NCBI RefSeq assembly: GCF_011759605.1
Contig: NZ_JAAOYX010000001.1
Span: 124,001 to 188,000 of the forward strand
DNA from: Luteibacter sp. SG786
Lineage (GTDB): Bacteria > Pseudomonadota > Gammaproteobacteria > Xanthomonadales > Rhodanobacteraceae
Length of the DNA: 64,000 bases
Direction of reading: 5' to 3'
Below, piece after piece: positions 1-10,800 of the stretch. Numbering within the stretch: the stretch's first letter is position 1; each line of letters begins with the position of its first letter. The notes below the pieces were generated by a model, which had not been told where the DNA came from, did no database searches, and saw only the letters and a program-made list of their open reading frames with translations. Position numbers and translations under genes: made by a program.

Positions 1-2014
1 TGCCGGCGATGTGAAGCTGGACCCCGGTTCCCCCGACCAGCCCGGTAGTGGCTATCGCTCGCGGTTCGACCACAAGAGCGAGAAAGCGGAGGCAGGGTAC
101 TACGCCGTCACGCTGGCCGACTATGGCGTGCGGGCCGAATTGACCGCCGGCGCCCGGGTGGGCTGGCACCGCTACACCTTCCCGAAGGGCAAGCCGGCCC
201 ACCTTCTGCTCGACCTGCGCCCCAGCATCTACGACTACGACGGCAAGGTGCTCTGGTCGTCGGTGCGCGTCCGGGCCGATGGCACGGTGACCGGCGGCCG
301 CACCACCCGCGGGTGGGCGCCGGGCCGCCAGCTGTATTTCGCCATGCGCTTCAACCAGCCGATGACCTCGCGCAGCCTGAAGAATCGCGAAAAGGACGTG
401 CCGTACCGGGGTTTCTCCGGGCCGGGCAACCGCGCCGAGGACGTGGACGCGATCAGCGGCCGCGCCCTGGAGGGCGTGTTCGACTTCGGCGACCTCGGCA
501 AGCCCCTGATCGTGAAGGTGGCCGTGTCGTCGGTGAGCGAGGACAACGCGGTGGCCAACCTGGACAAGGATGGCGCCGGCTTCGACTTCGACGCCCGTCG
601 CGCCGAGGCCCGCCAGGCGTGGGAGAAAGCGCTTTCCACCGTGGACGTGCAGGCGCCTGCGGAAACCCGCAAGACGTTCTATACGGCGCTCTATCACGCC
701 ATGATCGCGCCGGGCCTGTCGATGGACGTGAACGGCGAATACCGCGGCCCCGACAACCAGGTGCACAAGGCGAAGGGCTTCGACTTCTATTCCACCTGGT
801 CGCTGTGGGACGTCTACCGCGCCCAGCAGCCCCTGATGACCCTGCTCCAGCCCGCCAAGAGCAACGATTTCGTCAGTTCGCTCATCGCCGCGCAGCAGGC
901 CAGCCCCTTCGGCATCCTTCCGGTGTGGGCATACCAGGGCATGGAAACCTGGTGCATGATCGGCTACCACGCGGTGCCGGTCATCGCCGACGCTTATATG
1001 AAGGGCATTCGCGGCTACGACACCAAGGCCGCGCTCGACGCCATGGTGGCCAGCGCCACCTATGGGCCCTATGGCGGCATCGACGACTACATGAAGCTCG
1101 GGTACGTGCCGATCGACCGCCAGCCGGAAGCGGCCTCCAAGACCGTGGAATACGCCTTCGACGACTGGTCGCTCGCGCAGATGGCCAAGGCCATGGGCAA
1201 GGACGACATCGCGGCCACCTTCATGAAGCGCGCCGGCAATTGGAAGAACAGTTTCGACACGAAGACCGGCTTCCTCCGCGCCCGCAAGAGCGACGGCAGC
1301 TATCGCGAACCGTTCGATCCGTCGTCGGCCGGCTACGGTAGCGACTACACCGAAGGCAACGCCTGGCAGTACTCCTGGTACGTGCCGCAGGATGTGGCGG
1401 GCCTCATGGAGGCCCTGGGCGGCAAGGACGCGTTCGTGAAGAAGCTCGACCAGGTGTTCGACGCGAAGGTGGACCCCAAGTCGTTCGCCCATGTGGAAGA
1501 CATCACCGGACTCATCGGCTGGTATGCGCACGGCAACGAACCCAGCCACCAGGTGGCCTACCTGTACGACTACGCCGGCCAGCCCTGGAAGACCCAGGAG
1601 CGGCTGGTGAAGATCATGCAGACGCAATACTCCCCGACGCCGACGGGCCTGGTGGGTAACGACGACCTGGGCCAGATGTCGGCGTGGTACATCTTCACAT
1701 CGCTTGGCTTCTATCCGGTGGCGCCGGGCAGCAACCAGTACGTGATCGGCCGCCCCTTCGTGGAGAAGGCCACGCTCAACCTTGCCGGCGGCAAGAAGTT
1801 CACCGTGTCGGCGGACCATCTGGACGCAAAGCATCCGTATGTAGGCAAGGTCACGCTCAACGGCAAGGCACTCGACCGCACGTATATCCGACACGAAGAG
1901 ATCGTGGCCGGCGGCGAGCTGCATTTCTCGATGCAGGAGACGCCGGCGAAGGACTGGGGCACCGCCTCGGGCGGCCAGCCGTACTCGATGAGCGGGGCCG
2001 CGCAACACGACTGA
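1..2014 (+). CDS. GH92 family alpha-1,2-mannosidase, C-terminal part (5' end outside window)
   Basis: The frame is open from the first base, so the start and signal peptide lie upstream; about 670 residues are visible, against roughly 750-780 for the family. The visible part begins in the N-terminal beta-sandwich (GYYAVTLADYGVRAELT, then RVGWHRYTFP). The (alpha/alpha)6 catalytic domain follows, with YAHGNEPSHQVAYLYDYAG near base 1525; its Glu is the expected general acid. GNDDLGQMSAWYIF near base 1660 carries the family's Asp pair used as base. GH92 enzymes are calcium-dependent exo-alpha-mannosidases, usually periplasmic or secreted, that trim mannose from N-glycans or mannans. The linkage preference cannot be read from the sequence. 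The next gene starts 188 bases downstream and is unrelated. Confidence 0.93.
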   Translation, partial: AGDVKLDPGSPDQPGSGYRSRFDHKSEKAEAGYYAVTLADYGVRAELTAGARVGWHRYTFPKGKPAHLLLDLRPSIYDYDGKVLWSSVRVRADGTVTGGRTTRGWAPGRQLYFAMRFNQPMTSRSLKNREKDVPYRGFSGPGNRAEDVDAISGRALEGVFDFGDLGKPLIVKVAVSSVSEDNAVANLDKDGAGFDFDARRAEARQAWEKALSTVDVQAPAETRKTFYTALYHAMIAPGLSMDVNGEYRGPDNQVHKAKGFDFYSTWSLWDVYRAQQPLMTLLQPAKSNDFVSSLIAAQQASPFGILPVWAYQGMETWCMIGYHAVPVIADAYMKGIRGYDTKAALDAMVASATYGPYGGIDDYMKLGYVPIDRQPEAASKTVEYAFDDWSLAQMAKAMGKDDIAATFMKRAGNWKNSFDTKTGFLRARKSDGSYREPFDPSSAGYGSDYTEGNAWQYSWYVPQDVAGLMEALGGKDAFVKKLDQVFDAKVDPKSFAHVEDITGLIGWYAHGNEPSHQVAYLYDYAGQPWKTQERLVKIMQTQYSPTPTGLVGNDDLGQMSAWYIFTSLGFYPVAPGSNQYVIGRPFVEKATLNLAGGKKFTVSADHLDAKHPYVGKVTLNGKALDRTYIRHEEIVAGGELHFSMQETPAKDWGTASGGQPYSMSGAAQHD

Positions 2015-2099
2015 CGCGCGAATGCCGCCTGCCGGTGGGAGCGGGTTCCTCGTCACGGGGAATTCACTGTCCTTTCGGCATTAAGCACGCCTCCATCCG

Positions 2100-2148
2100 G
2101 ACGGGTACGCCTTTTCCACCGCCTTGCGGGGAGGAGGGCGTGCCCGTC
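2100..2148 (+). terminator. possible terminator hairpin after the GH92 gene
   Basis: Bases 2100-2111 can pair with 2137-2148 (12 base pairs, one of them G-U), with a 25-base loop between. The tract after it is only CTCGTTTA, so a rho-independent terminator is possible but weak. Confidence 0.3.
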
Positions 2149-2202
2149 CTCGTTTAGAATGAGGCATCAACTGACAGGAGTCGTCGTGGGGATGACGAAG
2201 GC

Positions 2203-3999
2203 ATGATGGTACGTATCGGACCGCGCTGGCGCCTTGTGGGCCTGCTCGCCGCCGTGCTCGCGATCGTCGCGCTGCCGTACGTTGTCACGCGGTCGAGCTC
2301 CGAAGAGGCGCTTAACTCGCGCGACTGGGTCGCCCATACCTCCGAGGTGAAGGCCAGCGTCTTCGAGCTTGCCGAGTATCTGCGCGCCAGTGAGGCCGCC
2401 ATCTACGCCCGGTTGGCGGGGGCGCCGGCCAGTGCCGCGCTGGAGGAACGAGCACGCGCGCCACGGAAGGTGGTGCCCGGCATTCTCGCCGGCCTTCGCG
2501 AAATGACCCGCGACAACCCGGAGCAGGTGGGGCGCCTGGGGGCGCTCGAAACCATCGCCAGCGGACGCATGGCGCTGGCCGAGCAGGCGATGCAGCGCCT
2601 GCAGGCAGGTGATCGGACCGGTGCGCTCGCCTCGATGGAAGACGCCCGCGAGCTCTTCCCCCTTCGCAAGCAGATCGACGCCGTGCTGGCCGAAGAGACG
2701 AAGTTGCTGGGCTCTCGCAGGGCCGCGGCCACCAAGCTGGCCGCCAACAACCGGTTCGTTCTCCTGATCGCGGCATTGGCCCAGGTGGCCCTGCTCGGTA
2801 TCGTGGTGGTGGTTTCGGAACGGCAGATCGCCATCCGCCTGGCCGCCGAATCGCGTGTGGCCAGTGCCGTCAGCCGTTCGCAGCTGATCGTGCAGGCAGT
2901 GCGCGAGCCCATCGCGATGCTCGACCGGCAGCTCCGCACGTTGCTGGTGAACACCGCCTTCGCGGAACTCTACGGTTTCGACCCGGAGCGGGACCAGAAG
3001 CTGCCGCTGGACCAGATCGGCGATGGCGCATGGACCGACACCGCGCTGTTGCAGCGCCTCGGCGACGTGATCACGCGCGACCGCGAACTCTGGGACTACG
3101 AGCTCACCCAGCGCACGGTGGACGGTATCGACCGTTTCGTGGTGATCAACGCCCGGCGTATCGAACAGCCGGACAACGCGGACCCGGCCCTGCTGCTCAC
3201 GGTAAGCGACATCACCGCGCGGGCGCTGGTCGAGCAGAAAGTGAGCGAACTGAACCGCCAGCTGGAAGGCAAAGTGGAACAGGTATCCGATGTGAACCGC
3301 GAACTGGAAGCGTTCAGCTACTCCGTGTCGCACGATCTGCGCGCGCCCCTGCGGCACATCTCCGGTTTCGCGGCCAAGCTGGAGGCACAGCTCGGCGACC
3401 AGGCGGACGACCGCGCGCGCCATTACATCGACGTGATCAGCAGCTCGTCGCGGCGCATGGCCCAGCTGATTGACGATCTGCTGGTGTTCTCGCGGCTCGG
3501 TCGTGGCGCGTTGCGCCTGCAGCCGGTGGACATGCAGTCGCTGGTGGACGAGGCCCGCGCGCTGGTGGAGACGGACGCACGCCACCGCCAAATCGAGTGG
3601 AAGATCTCCCCGATGCCCATCGTCGTCGGCGACGAGAACATGCTGCGTACGGTCTGGCAGAACCTGTTGGGCAATGCGGTGAAGTACACCAGCAACCGCG
3701 AGGTGGCCACCATCGAGGTCGGCGTGAACCGCCTGCCGGTGGGCGATTACGAATTCAGCGTGCGCGACAACGGTGCCGGCTTCGACATGCAGTACGCGGG
3801 CAAGCTGTTTGGGGTGTTCCAGCGCTTGCATCGCGCGTCGGAATTTCCGGGCAATGGCATCGGCCTCGCCAACGTGAGACGCATCATCGCGCGCCATGGA
3901 GGGCGTACCTGGGCCGAAGGCGAAACCGGCGTCGGCGCCACTTTCCATTTTTCATTACCGGCATCGGACGTTCCCGGCGCCACAACGGGTGACACATGA
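2203..3999 (+). CDS. membrane sensor histidine kinase with CHASE3-like and PAS domains
   Basis: The protein has 598 residues. A transmembrane segment lies at about 9-29 and another at about 184-204, enclosing a helical periplasmic region of CHASE3-like size. A PAS domain follows at about 226-345, then a HisKA domain with SYSVSHDLRAPLRH (phosphoacceptor His377), and an ATPase domain with N box NLLGNAVKYT, G1 box RDNGAGFD and G2 box GNGIGLANV. The kinase core resembles bacteriophytochrome (Cph1-type) kinases, but no chromophore domain is present. Its stop overlaps the start of the next gene (ATGA), a CheY-like receiver of the type usually paired with such kinases, so that protein is the likely partner. 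The input signal is unknown. An ATG at 2206 is an equally possible start. Confidence 0.9.
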   Translation: MMVRIGPRWRLVGLLAAVLAIVALPYVVTRSSSEEALNSRDWVAHTSEVKASVFELAEYLRASEAAIYARLAGAPASAALEERARAPRKVVPGILAGLREMTRDNPEQVGRLGALETIASGRMALAEQAMQRLQAGDRTGALASMEDARELFPLRKQIDAVLAEETKLLGSRRAAATKLAANNRFVLLIAALAQVALLGIVVVVSERQIAIRLAAESRVASAVSRSQLIVQAVREPIAMLDRQLRTLLVNTAFAELYGFDPERDQKLPLDQIGDGAWTDTALLQRLGDVITRDRELWDYELTQRTVDGIDRFVVINARRIEQPDNADPALLLTVSDITARALVEQKVSELNRQLEGKVEQVSDVNRELEAFSYSVSHDLRAPLRHISGFAAKLEAQLGDQADDRARHYIDVISSSSRRMAQLIDDLLVFSRLGRGALRLQPVDMQSLVDEARALVETDARHRQIEWKISPMPIVVGDENMLRTVWQNLLGNAVKYTSNREVATIEVGVNRLPVGDYEFSVRDNGAGFDMQYAGKLFGVFQRLHRASEFPGNGIGLANVRRIIARHGGRTWAEGETGVGATFHFSLPASDVPGATTGDT

Positions 4000-4442
4000 A
4001 CAAGCGCGACCTGCGCACGATCCTCCTCGTCGAAGACTCCATGGCCGATGCCGAGATGGCCATCGACGCCCTTCGCGAGGCCAAGCTGGCCAATCCCATC
4101 GTCCACCTGGAGGACGGTGTGGACTGCCTCGACTGGCTTTACCGCCGCGGCCCGTACGCCGACCGCACCGAAGGCGACCCGGCCGTGATCCTGCTCGACA
4201 TCAAGATGCCCCGCATGGACGGCCTGGAGGTACTGACGCAGCTGCGTTCGGAGGATCGCTGGAAGCGCTTGCCGGTGGTGATCCTTTCCTCCTCGCGCGA
4301 AGAGAGCGATCTGGCCCGCAGCTGGGATCTGGGCGTGAACGCCTACGTGTTGAAGCCCGTGGACGTGCAGCAGTTCTTCACCGCGGTGCAGACGCTCGGC
4401 CATTTTTGGGCCGTGCTCAACCAGCGTCCGGAAGGCGACTGA
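3996..4442 (+). CDS. single-domain response regulator, Rcp1/CheY-like
   Basis: This 148-residue protein is a lone receiver domain with no output domain. The acidic pocket (LLVEDSMAD), phosphoacceptor Asp68 in LLDIKMPRMDG, the conserved Ser/Thr region (VILSSS) and Lys120 (YVLKPVD) are all present. The insert RRGPYADRTEGDPAVI before the phosphoacceptor strand is typical of Rcp1-type regulators that pair with phytochrome-like kinases. It overlaps the kinase by 4 bases and precedes the hybrid kinase by 16 bases, so it probably relays phosphate between them. Confidence 0.93.
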   Translation: MNKRDLRTILLVEDSMADAEMAIDALREAKLANPIVHLEDGVDCLDWLYRRGPYADRTEGDPAVILLDIKMPRMDGLEVLTQLRSEDRWKRLPVVILSSSREESDLARSWDLGVNAYVLKPVDVQQFFTAVQTLGHFWAVLNQRPEGD

Positions 4443-4458
4443 GGCGCAGGCGGGATCC

Positions 4459-6024
4459 ATGACTGACATAGGCGGACAACAGGTCGGGAAGGTGCGGATC
4501 CTCCAGGTGGAGGACAACGCGCTGGACGCGGAGTTGATCCTCGGCGACCTCGAACAGGATGGCCTCGAGTTCGAGGTGAAACTCGTCGACCAGGAAGAAG
4601 CGTATCTCGCCGCGCTGGATGAGTTCCGCCCCGACATCGTGCTGTCCGACCTCAGCCTGCCGGCGTTCAGTGGCGAGCGCGCGTTGCACATCCTGCGCGA
4701 GCGCTCGTCGGACATCCCGTTCATTTTCATCTCCGCGACGATCGGCGAGGAAGCTGCCATCGAGGCGCTGCACAACGGCGCCACCGACTACATCCTGAAA
4801 CACAACACCGCCCGCCTCGCCAGCGCGGTGCGGCGTGCCCTGCGCGAAGCCGACGAGCAGCGTGCGCGCGTGCGTGCCGAGCAGGAACTGATACGTGCGC
4901 AGCGCTTCGAAAGCCTGGCCCTGCTCGCCGGCGGCTTGAGCCACGACCTGCGCAACCTGTTGCAGCCGCTGCTGTTGGCAGGCGACACATTGGAAGACTA
5001 TGCGGACGACCCGCGCCTGGCACGGCTGGGCGCGCTGGTGCGCGACTGCGGGCGCCGCGGCCTCGAGATGGTGTCGTCCATGCTTTCGTTCGCCCGCGGC
5101 GCACGCCGCGCGGAACAGGTGAAACTGGGTGCGCTGCTTGAGGCGCTGAAGCTGCTGTTGCAGGGAAGCGTGCCGCGCACGGTGAAGATGCGCGTGGACG
5201 TGTTCGATCCCGACGTGGCCTTCGAAGGAAACCACACGGAATTGCAGCAGTGTCTGCTGAATCTCTGCCTCAACGCCATCCAGGCCATGCCGGACGGCGG
5301 CGAACTGATCATCGAAACCGACCTCGTGAGCCTTCCCGAGGACTTCTTCACGGAAGTGGAGCAACCGCTGCCCGGCCGCTATCTGCGCCTCTCGGTGAAA
5401 GACACGGGCGAGGGCATGTCGCCGGACGTGCTGAAGCGATTGTTCGAGCCGTTCTTCACCACGAAGGCGGCAGGCACCGGCCTTGGCCTGCTTTCGTGCA
5501 AGCGCATCGTCGCCAGCCACGGCGGCCTCATGCGCGTGCGCAGCCAAGTGGGCGAGGGCACCGAGTTCCATCTCTACCTGCCGCTCAACGCGGAAGACGC
5601 CGACCACATGGACGCGCAGGTGCTCGACGCCAGCCTGCAAGGCGAGGCCGAACGTGTACTCGTAGTGGTCGAGGAAGCGGTGCAGCTGTCGCTGCTGGTC
5701 GACACGCTCGATACGTACGGTTATCAGGCCGGTGCAAGCCAGAGCGGCACCGCCGCGCTGCAATGGATCGAAGCGCACGGCGTGCCCGACCTCGTGGTGA
5801 TGGACGCCGACATGAATCTGTTCACCGGCGTACGCACCCTGGCCGCACTGCTCGACCACGGCTATACCGGCGCGGTGCTGTTGCTGGCCCGCCCGGACGC
5901 GCCACCGAACCTCGACGAACTGCCGCAGCTCGATCATCTGTATGTGATCGAGAAGCCGGTGCAGTCGCGCGGGTTGCTGCGGAAGGTGCGTGAGGCGTTG
6001 GATGCCAGCGAGGCGGCGCGCTGA
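4459..6024 (+). CDS. hybrid histidine kinase: receiver, HisKA, ATPase, degenerate receiver
   Basis: The protein has 521 residues and no membrane segment. The N-terminal receiver has acidic residues at LQVEDN, phosphoacceptor Asp64 (VLSDLSLPAFSG) and Lys114. HisKA has GGLSHDLRN with His162. The ATPase domain shows CLNAIQAMPDGG, VKDTGEGMS and GTGLGL. The C-terminal receiver (about 415-515) keeps an Asp in VVMDADMN and a Lys in IEKPV, but its acidic pair is replaced by VVVEEAV, so phosphorylation there is doubtful. A receiver ahead of the kinase core suggests that another kinase controls this one, most simply the CHASE3 kinase through the small receiver upstream. No DNA-binding output is encoded nearby. 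Confidence 0.9.
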   Translation: MTDIGGQQVGKVRILQVEDNALDAELILGDLEQDGLEFEVKLVDQEEAYLAALDEFRPDIVLSDLSLPAFSGERALHILRERSSDIPFIFISATIGEEAAIEALHNGATDYILKHNTARLASAVRRALREADEQRARVRAEQELIRAQRFESLALLAGGLSHDLRNLLQPLLLAGDTLEDYADDPRLARLGALVRDCGRRGLEMVSSMLSFARGARRAEQVKLGALLEALKLLLQGSVPRTVKMRVDVFDPDVAFEGNHTELQQCLLNLCLNAIQAMPDGGELIIETDLVSLPEDFFTEVEQPLPGRYLRLSVKDTGEGMSPDVLKRLFEPFFTTKAAGTGLGLLSCKRIVASHGGLMRVRSQVGEGTEFHLYLPLNAEDADHMDAQVLDASLQGEAERVLVVVEEAVQLSLLVDTLDTYGYQAGASQSGTAALQWIEAHGVPDLVVMDADMNLFTGVRTLAALLDHGYTGAVLLLARPDAPPNLDELPQLDHLYVIEKPVQSRGLLRKVREALDASEAAR

Positions 6025-6206
6025 TCTTTTCCCACAGATCCCATTGGCGGAGCCTTGGCAATCGCCACGCGTTTTCGGCGCCTGCTGTAGCATCGCTTTG
6101 ATAAGCCGCGGCGTGTTCTCGCGACGCTGTGATGCGCGCGATACCAGGGAGGCGTAGAGTCAAGCGCGTTACCTGGTCGGCTTCTCGACCACCACGCAAG
6201 GAAGCG

Positions 6207-7583
6207 ATGATGAAACAGAAACGAGAGCATGCTGCGAACAAGGGGGCGAAGGCGCCGGGCGATACCGAGCACGAATTTCTCGTGCTATTTCCCTGGCAGC
6301 CGACGGTGACGCCTAATCCGCACATCGCCATCGCGTCGGACGATAAAATATACGTGGCGGATGTCGAAAGCGACATGAACGGCGGCACCCTGTTCGTTAC
6401 TCGAGCCACCCGCAGTGGTGACATCGACCTTACCTTTCGTCTAACGCAATACGTCGAGATTGGTTTCGCTCGCGTGCTCGGCTTTCTGCCTCGCGACGAG
6501 GGTAGTTTCCTCGTCGCTGTGACGAACGGCGTGAATATCATCCAAGACGCCGCATTGCTCGACGTCGCATTGGTATGTTTTACAGAGAGCGGCGAACTTG
6601 ATCCGACGTTCGGCGAAGGCGGCATGATCGTCCACCGAATTCCGTTGCCTGAGTCGTCTCGCGCATCGGCACCTTCCGAAGAGGCATCTGAGGTCGCAGA
6701 AGGTGGCCAGGCTTCTGGCTCCGGCTCAGCCATCGCGGCCGCGGAAGATGGATCCTTTTATTGCCTGCTCGGCTTTCCGGACGGCCCGTTTTATGCATTG
6801 ATCCGCCTTCAGGCGGATGGACGACTGGACACCACCTTCAACGGTACGGGCTTCGTGACCGATGGCGAGGGCTGGGGCTCAAAGCGTTGGGGGGCGAGTT
6901 CCATCGTCGTGGCAGCCGACGGCCGGGTAACGGTCGTGGGACTGATTTACGACGTCCAGGCAATCCCGCGGCGGCGTCTGGCGGTCTGGCGGTTCGCGCC
7001 GGACGGTTCAATGGATCGCTCGTTCGGCGACGAAGGGTATGCCTTCTTCGATGCTGACGCGGCGGATGTCAATCCGGAGACTCTCTATCAAACTCACTTC
7101 ACCTATGCCGCCGGCCTTCCCGATGACGGAGTGGTGATCTGTGGATACCTGATCACGAGGTCCGAGGATCAATATCAGAGTTTCGGGATGTTGGCCTCTC
7201 TGGATGCTTCCGGGAAACCCCTCGAGACATTCAACCGCGGCAAATTCCTGCTGTTATCCGTTTCGGAAAGAGACTACCAAACGGACTTCCGCGGGGGCCT
7301 GGGCGTACAGGACGATGGCATGTTTGTCGTCGGCGGAGGTGTGCTCAATAGTCCCGTCACGGACGCGGAACTGCTGGTGGCACGTTTCCAACCGTCAGGC
7401 ATACTGGATTCGACCTTCGCCAACGGTGGAATGAAGAGATTCAAGGCGTACGGTACCACGGTTAATTACATGTCGAATCTGCTTATCGATTCGAATGGAA
7501 AGATCCTTGTTGCGGCAGCTGCCGGGCCGGAGAGTAACCCCAGCTCCATGGTGTCATTCGTGTTCCAGTTGAGCGGCGGGTAG
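6207..7583 (+). CDS. delta-60 repeat protein (beta-propeller-like), function unknown
   Basis: The 458-residue protein contains repeats of the type G-x-LD-x-T/S-F-x-x-x-G, for example ELDPTFGEGG, RLDTTFNGTG, SMDRSFGDEG and ILDSTFANGG. They are spaced about 60-90 residues apart, as in the delta-60 family often attached to large secreted proteins. No signal peptide is visible (the N-terminus is MMKQKREHAANK), so export would need another route. An AAGGA box lies just upstream; ATG at 6210 is the alternative start. The large RHS gene begins 222 bases downstream on the same strand, and a link to it is only a guess. Confidence 0.8.
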   Translation: MMKQKREHAANKGAKAPGDTEHEFLVLFPWQPTVTPNPHIAIASDDKIYVADVESDMNGGTLFVTRATRSGDIDLTFRLTQYVEIGFARVLGFLPRDEGSFLVAVTNGVNIIQDAALLDVALVCFTESGELDPTFGEGGMIVHRIPLPESSRASAPSEEASEVAEGGQASGSGSAIAAAEDGSFYCLLGFPDGPFYALIRLQADGRLDTTFNGTGFVTDGEGWGSKRWGASSIVVAADGRVTVVGLIYDVQAIPRRRLAVWRFAPDGSMDRSFGDEGYAFFDADAADVNPETLYQTHFTYAAGLPDDGVVICGYLITRSEDQYQSFGMLASLDASGKPLETFNRGKFLLLSVSERDYQTDFRGGLGVQDDGMFVVGGGVLNSPVTDAELLVARFQPSGILDSTFANGGMKRFKAYGTTVNYMSNLLIDSNGKILVAAAAGPESNPSSMVSFVFQLSGG

Positions 7584-7734
7584 CGACGCGTGACCTGCGG
7601 AGCAAGCGATCCAGCTTCTTCAGTGTGGCCGTCTTTCCGGTGCCTTGACGGTCGTGTCGCGTTCCCATGCTGGAAATGTAACGCTTGAGCGGACCCTTCG
7701 CGGGATCATACGCGTTCCTAGGAATTTCTCCCCG

Positions 7735-7764
7735 TTGACTTTGTTCTCACGCGCTCGCTAGATT
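7735..7764 (+). promoter_or_regulatory. candidate sigma-70 promoter of the RHS gene
   Basis: TTGACT (7735-7740) and TAGATT (7759-7764) are separated by 18 bases and lie about 40 bases upstream of the RHS start codon. The rest of the 222-base gap shows no other feature. Confidence 0.4.
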
Positions 7765-7805
7765 TTGCGGATGTCGGCACGCGCCGATGCACAGGGGAAC
7801 AGGGA

Positions 7806-10800
7806 ATGCGTTTGGACGTGCGTGGCGCGGCGGCTGGCCGTGCGTGCTTTCGCGGGCGCGTGTCGCTCGCTCTGGCCACCATCGTGGCCTCTCTTCTTCT
7901 CCCGGCCTTCGCGGCGCACGCGCAGAGCCAGCCTACTTCCAGTCCCGAGGATGAGTATAAGAAACTCATCAAGGTGAGCGAGGACATCCAGCCTCTTGGG
8001 GAAACGCCTTTCGGCGAGCGGATCAGCCTCTATGACGGGAGCCTGTCGTTCGAGCAGACCGATATCTCGTTTCCGGGCCAGGGGCCGACCATCACTGTAG
8101 GCCGGGTGTTCAACCTGCATACCGCCGACGAGCGGCGCGACCAGCAATACCGCGCGTTCGGCGACTGGGATATCGACATTCCGCTGATCACGACCATCAC
8201 ACCAGTTAAGTCCGGCATTCGTGTGGGCTGGTTGGTGAGTGCGCAAAACAAGAAGGCGATCTGCAGCAGCTTCACCTTGCCCCCGAGCGTCGCGGGTATC
8301 GGCGGCGACACCACCCGAGCAGACTGGGAACCCGACAGCTGGTGGCAGGGCTACCAGATGCGCATTCCAGGACAGGGCTCGCAGGAATTGCTGCGGCGGT
8401 CGACCGGCAACACGGCGGCACCCGGAAACAACGCAACAGCGTACCCCATCGTCACGAAGCAGGACTGGTCGCTCGGCTGCCTCGCGCAAACCGTGAATGA
8501 CCCCACCACGGAAGGCTTCCTGGCCGTGTCCCCGGATGGCACGAAGTACTACTTCAACCGCTTGTCGTACCGCTCCATGCCCGGCGTCAGCAGGCCTACC
8601 GGATCCGGTCCCGATTCGCTGATGGCACGTACCGACGGCATGATGTCGCCGATGGCCGCCCTCGACGATATCCTCAATCGCGAGGAAGGGCGGATGCTGG
8701 TAACCCGTATCGAAGATCGCTTCGGCAACGGCATCAACTACAGCTACGACGGCAATCATCACCTCACCAGCATCGACGGCGACGATCAGCGCCATGTCAC
8801 CATTGCGTACGGTTCCGATGGAAATCGCATCTCCAGCATCACCATGCAGGGCGGAACGGCGGGTACGCGTACCTGGCAATACAGCTATACGCAGGTGGGC
8901 CAGCTCTATCAGTTGACCTCGGTGACGCAGCCCGACGGATCGCGCTGGACCTACAACCTGACGAGTTTCAACACGGCGTACGTGGACATGAGCCTCTCGG
9001 CGGGCAATTGCGATGCCATCGGCACGCCGGCCAACCTGGGTACGTCGTACACGTCCTCGATGACCCACCCCTCAGGCCTGTCGGCCAGCTTCACGGTGAC
9101 TCCGGTGAAGCGCGGGCGCTCATACGTGCCAAGGGAGTGCAAGGCGGGTCCCAACATGCCTGCCACGCCCAACGGTGTCGGCACGCATGCGGAGACCCCG
9201 AATGCCTCCTACAGCATGGCCATCACCCAGAAGCAGTTCTCTGGCGCGGGAATCGGTACACAAACCTGGCAGTACGTCTATTCGCCGTCCAACGAAAGCT
9301 GGTCCGTCAACTGCTCCGCCGGTTGCGCGACGTCTGTCTGGACGCGCGTTACGTATCCCGACGGACACGCGGAGCGAAGCAATTTCAGCAATCGCTACGA
9401 CTTCAGCGAGAGCCTGTTGTTGTCGGAAGAAGTATTCGATGGCGCAGCCGACACGACTCGGCGGCGCAAGTTTGTGCAATACGCGTATGTCAATCCCAAT
9501 CCCGCCGTGGACGGCCGCGCCTCGACCTATCCATCCTACTGGGGCTACACGCGCGCTCGCCTGAATTCGGCGCAGATGGAGAACAAGTTTCCGATGGGTT
9601 CGCAGGTCGTACAGATCAACGACGACCCAAGCCCCGGCGATACCTACACGTGGAATGCCGTATCGTTCGACGCCTTCGCGCGACCGGTAGACGTGCAGCG
9701 ATACAACAGCATCGGCTATTCCGCACGGGAAAGTACTGCCTTCAAGGACGACTACGCACACTGGGTGCTCGGCTTGCCGTTGCAGACGACCAACGTCGTG
9801 ACGGGCGAAGAGATCAGCCGGAATGTCTACGATCCCAATAACCTGACGCTCTCCGAGCGCTATCGCTTCGGCCGGAAGGTGATGGGCTATGCCTTCAACG
9901 CGCAGGGCCAGCTCACCAGCTTCACCGACGGTAACAACCATACAACCACGCTGGGTAGTTACAAGCGTGGGATACCGCAGGCGATCGCTTACCCCGATGG
10001 CACCTCCCAGTCGCTGGTTGTGGACGATCTCGGCCAGATCAGGTCGATCACGAATCAGGCACAGGCGACCACCTCGTATACCTACGATGCGATCGGCCGC
10101 TTGGCCAGCATCACCTATCCTGCCGGGATGAATCCGAAGGTCTTTGGCTACGGGTATGTCACCGGCGCCGAGCGCGGCGTGGCCGCCAACCACTGGCGCC
10201 GCTCGGTCACCCAGGGCAGCAAGATTCAAATGACCTTCTTCGATGCCATGCTGCGGCCGATCCTTGACGATACGTACCGCAACGACAGGGCGCTCTATAC
10301 CAGCATCCGGAGTGCCTACGACTGGAAGGGGCGTAAGACCTTCCAGTCCTATCCGTATAGCGGGGAACCCGATATCACCGCCATGAGCGGCGGCGTGCTG
10401 ACCAGTTACGACGTGATTGGCCGGGCCACGGCCAGTACGCAGACGTCGGAACTAGGCAACCTCACGACCACCACGCAATACCTCGCCGGTGCAGCGAAGA
10501 AGGTCACGGATCCGAAGAACAATGTCACCACGAGCTGGTACCAGGCCTTCGACCAGCCTTCTTACGACTCCGTGGTGAAGGTTCAGGCGCCGGAAAACGT
10601 CATCCAGACCATTCAGCGCGACGTCTACGGCAATCCGCTGTCGATCACGCAGGGAGGGGCAGGGCAGTCGGTCACCAAGACCATGACCTACGATGCCTGG
10701 CACCGCCTGTGCCGCACGTGGGAGCCGGAATCCGGCAGCGAGATCATGGCCTACGACGGTGCCGACAACCTCGCCTGGAGTGTTTCCGGTGCGTCGTTCA

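Noticed and set aside
2167-3948. A 593-codon antisense frame opposite the CHASE3 kinase
   Set aside because: Low-complexity composition and no motif, and the plus-strand kinase has all catalytic boxes.
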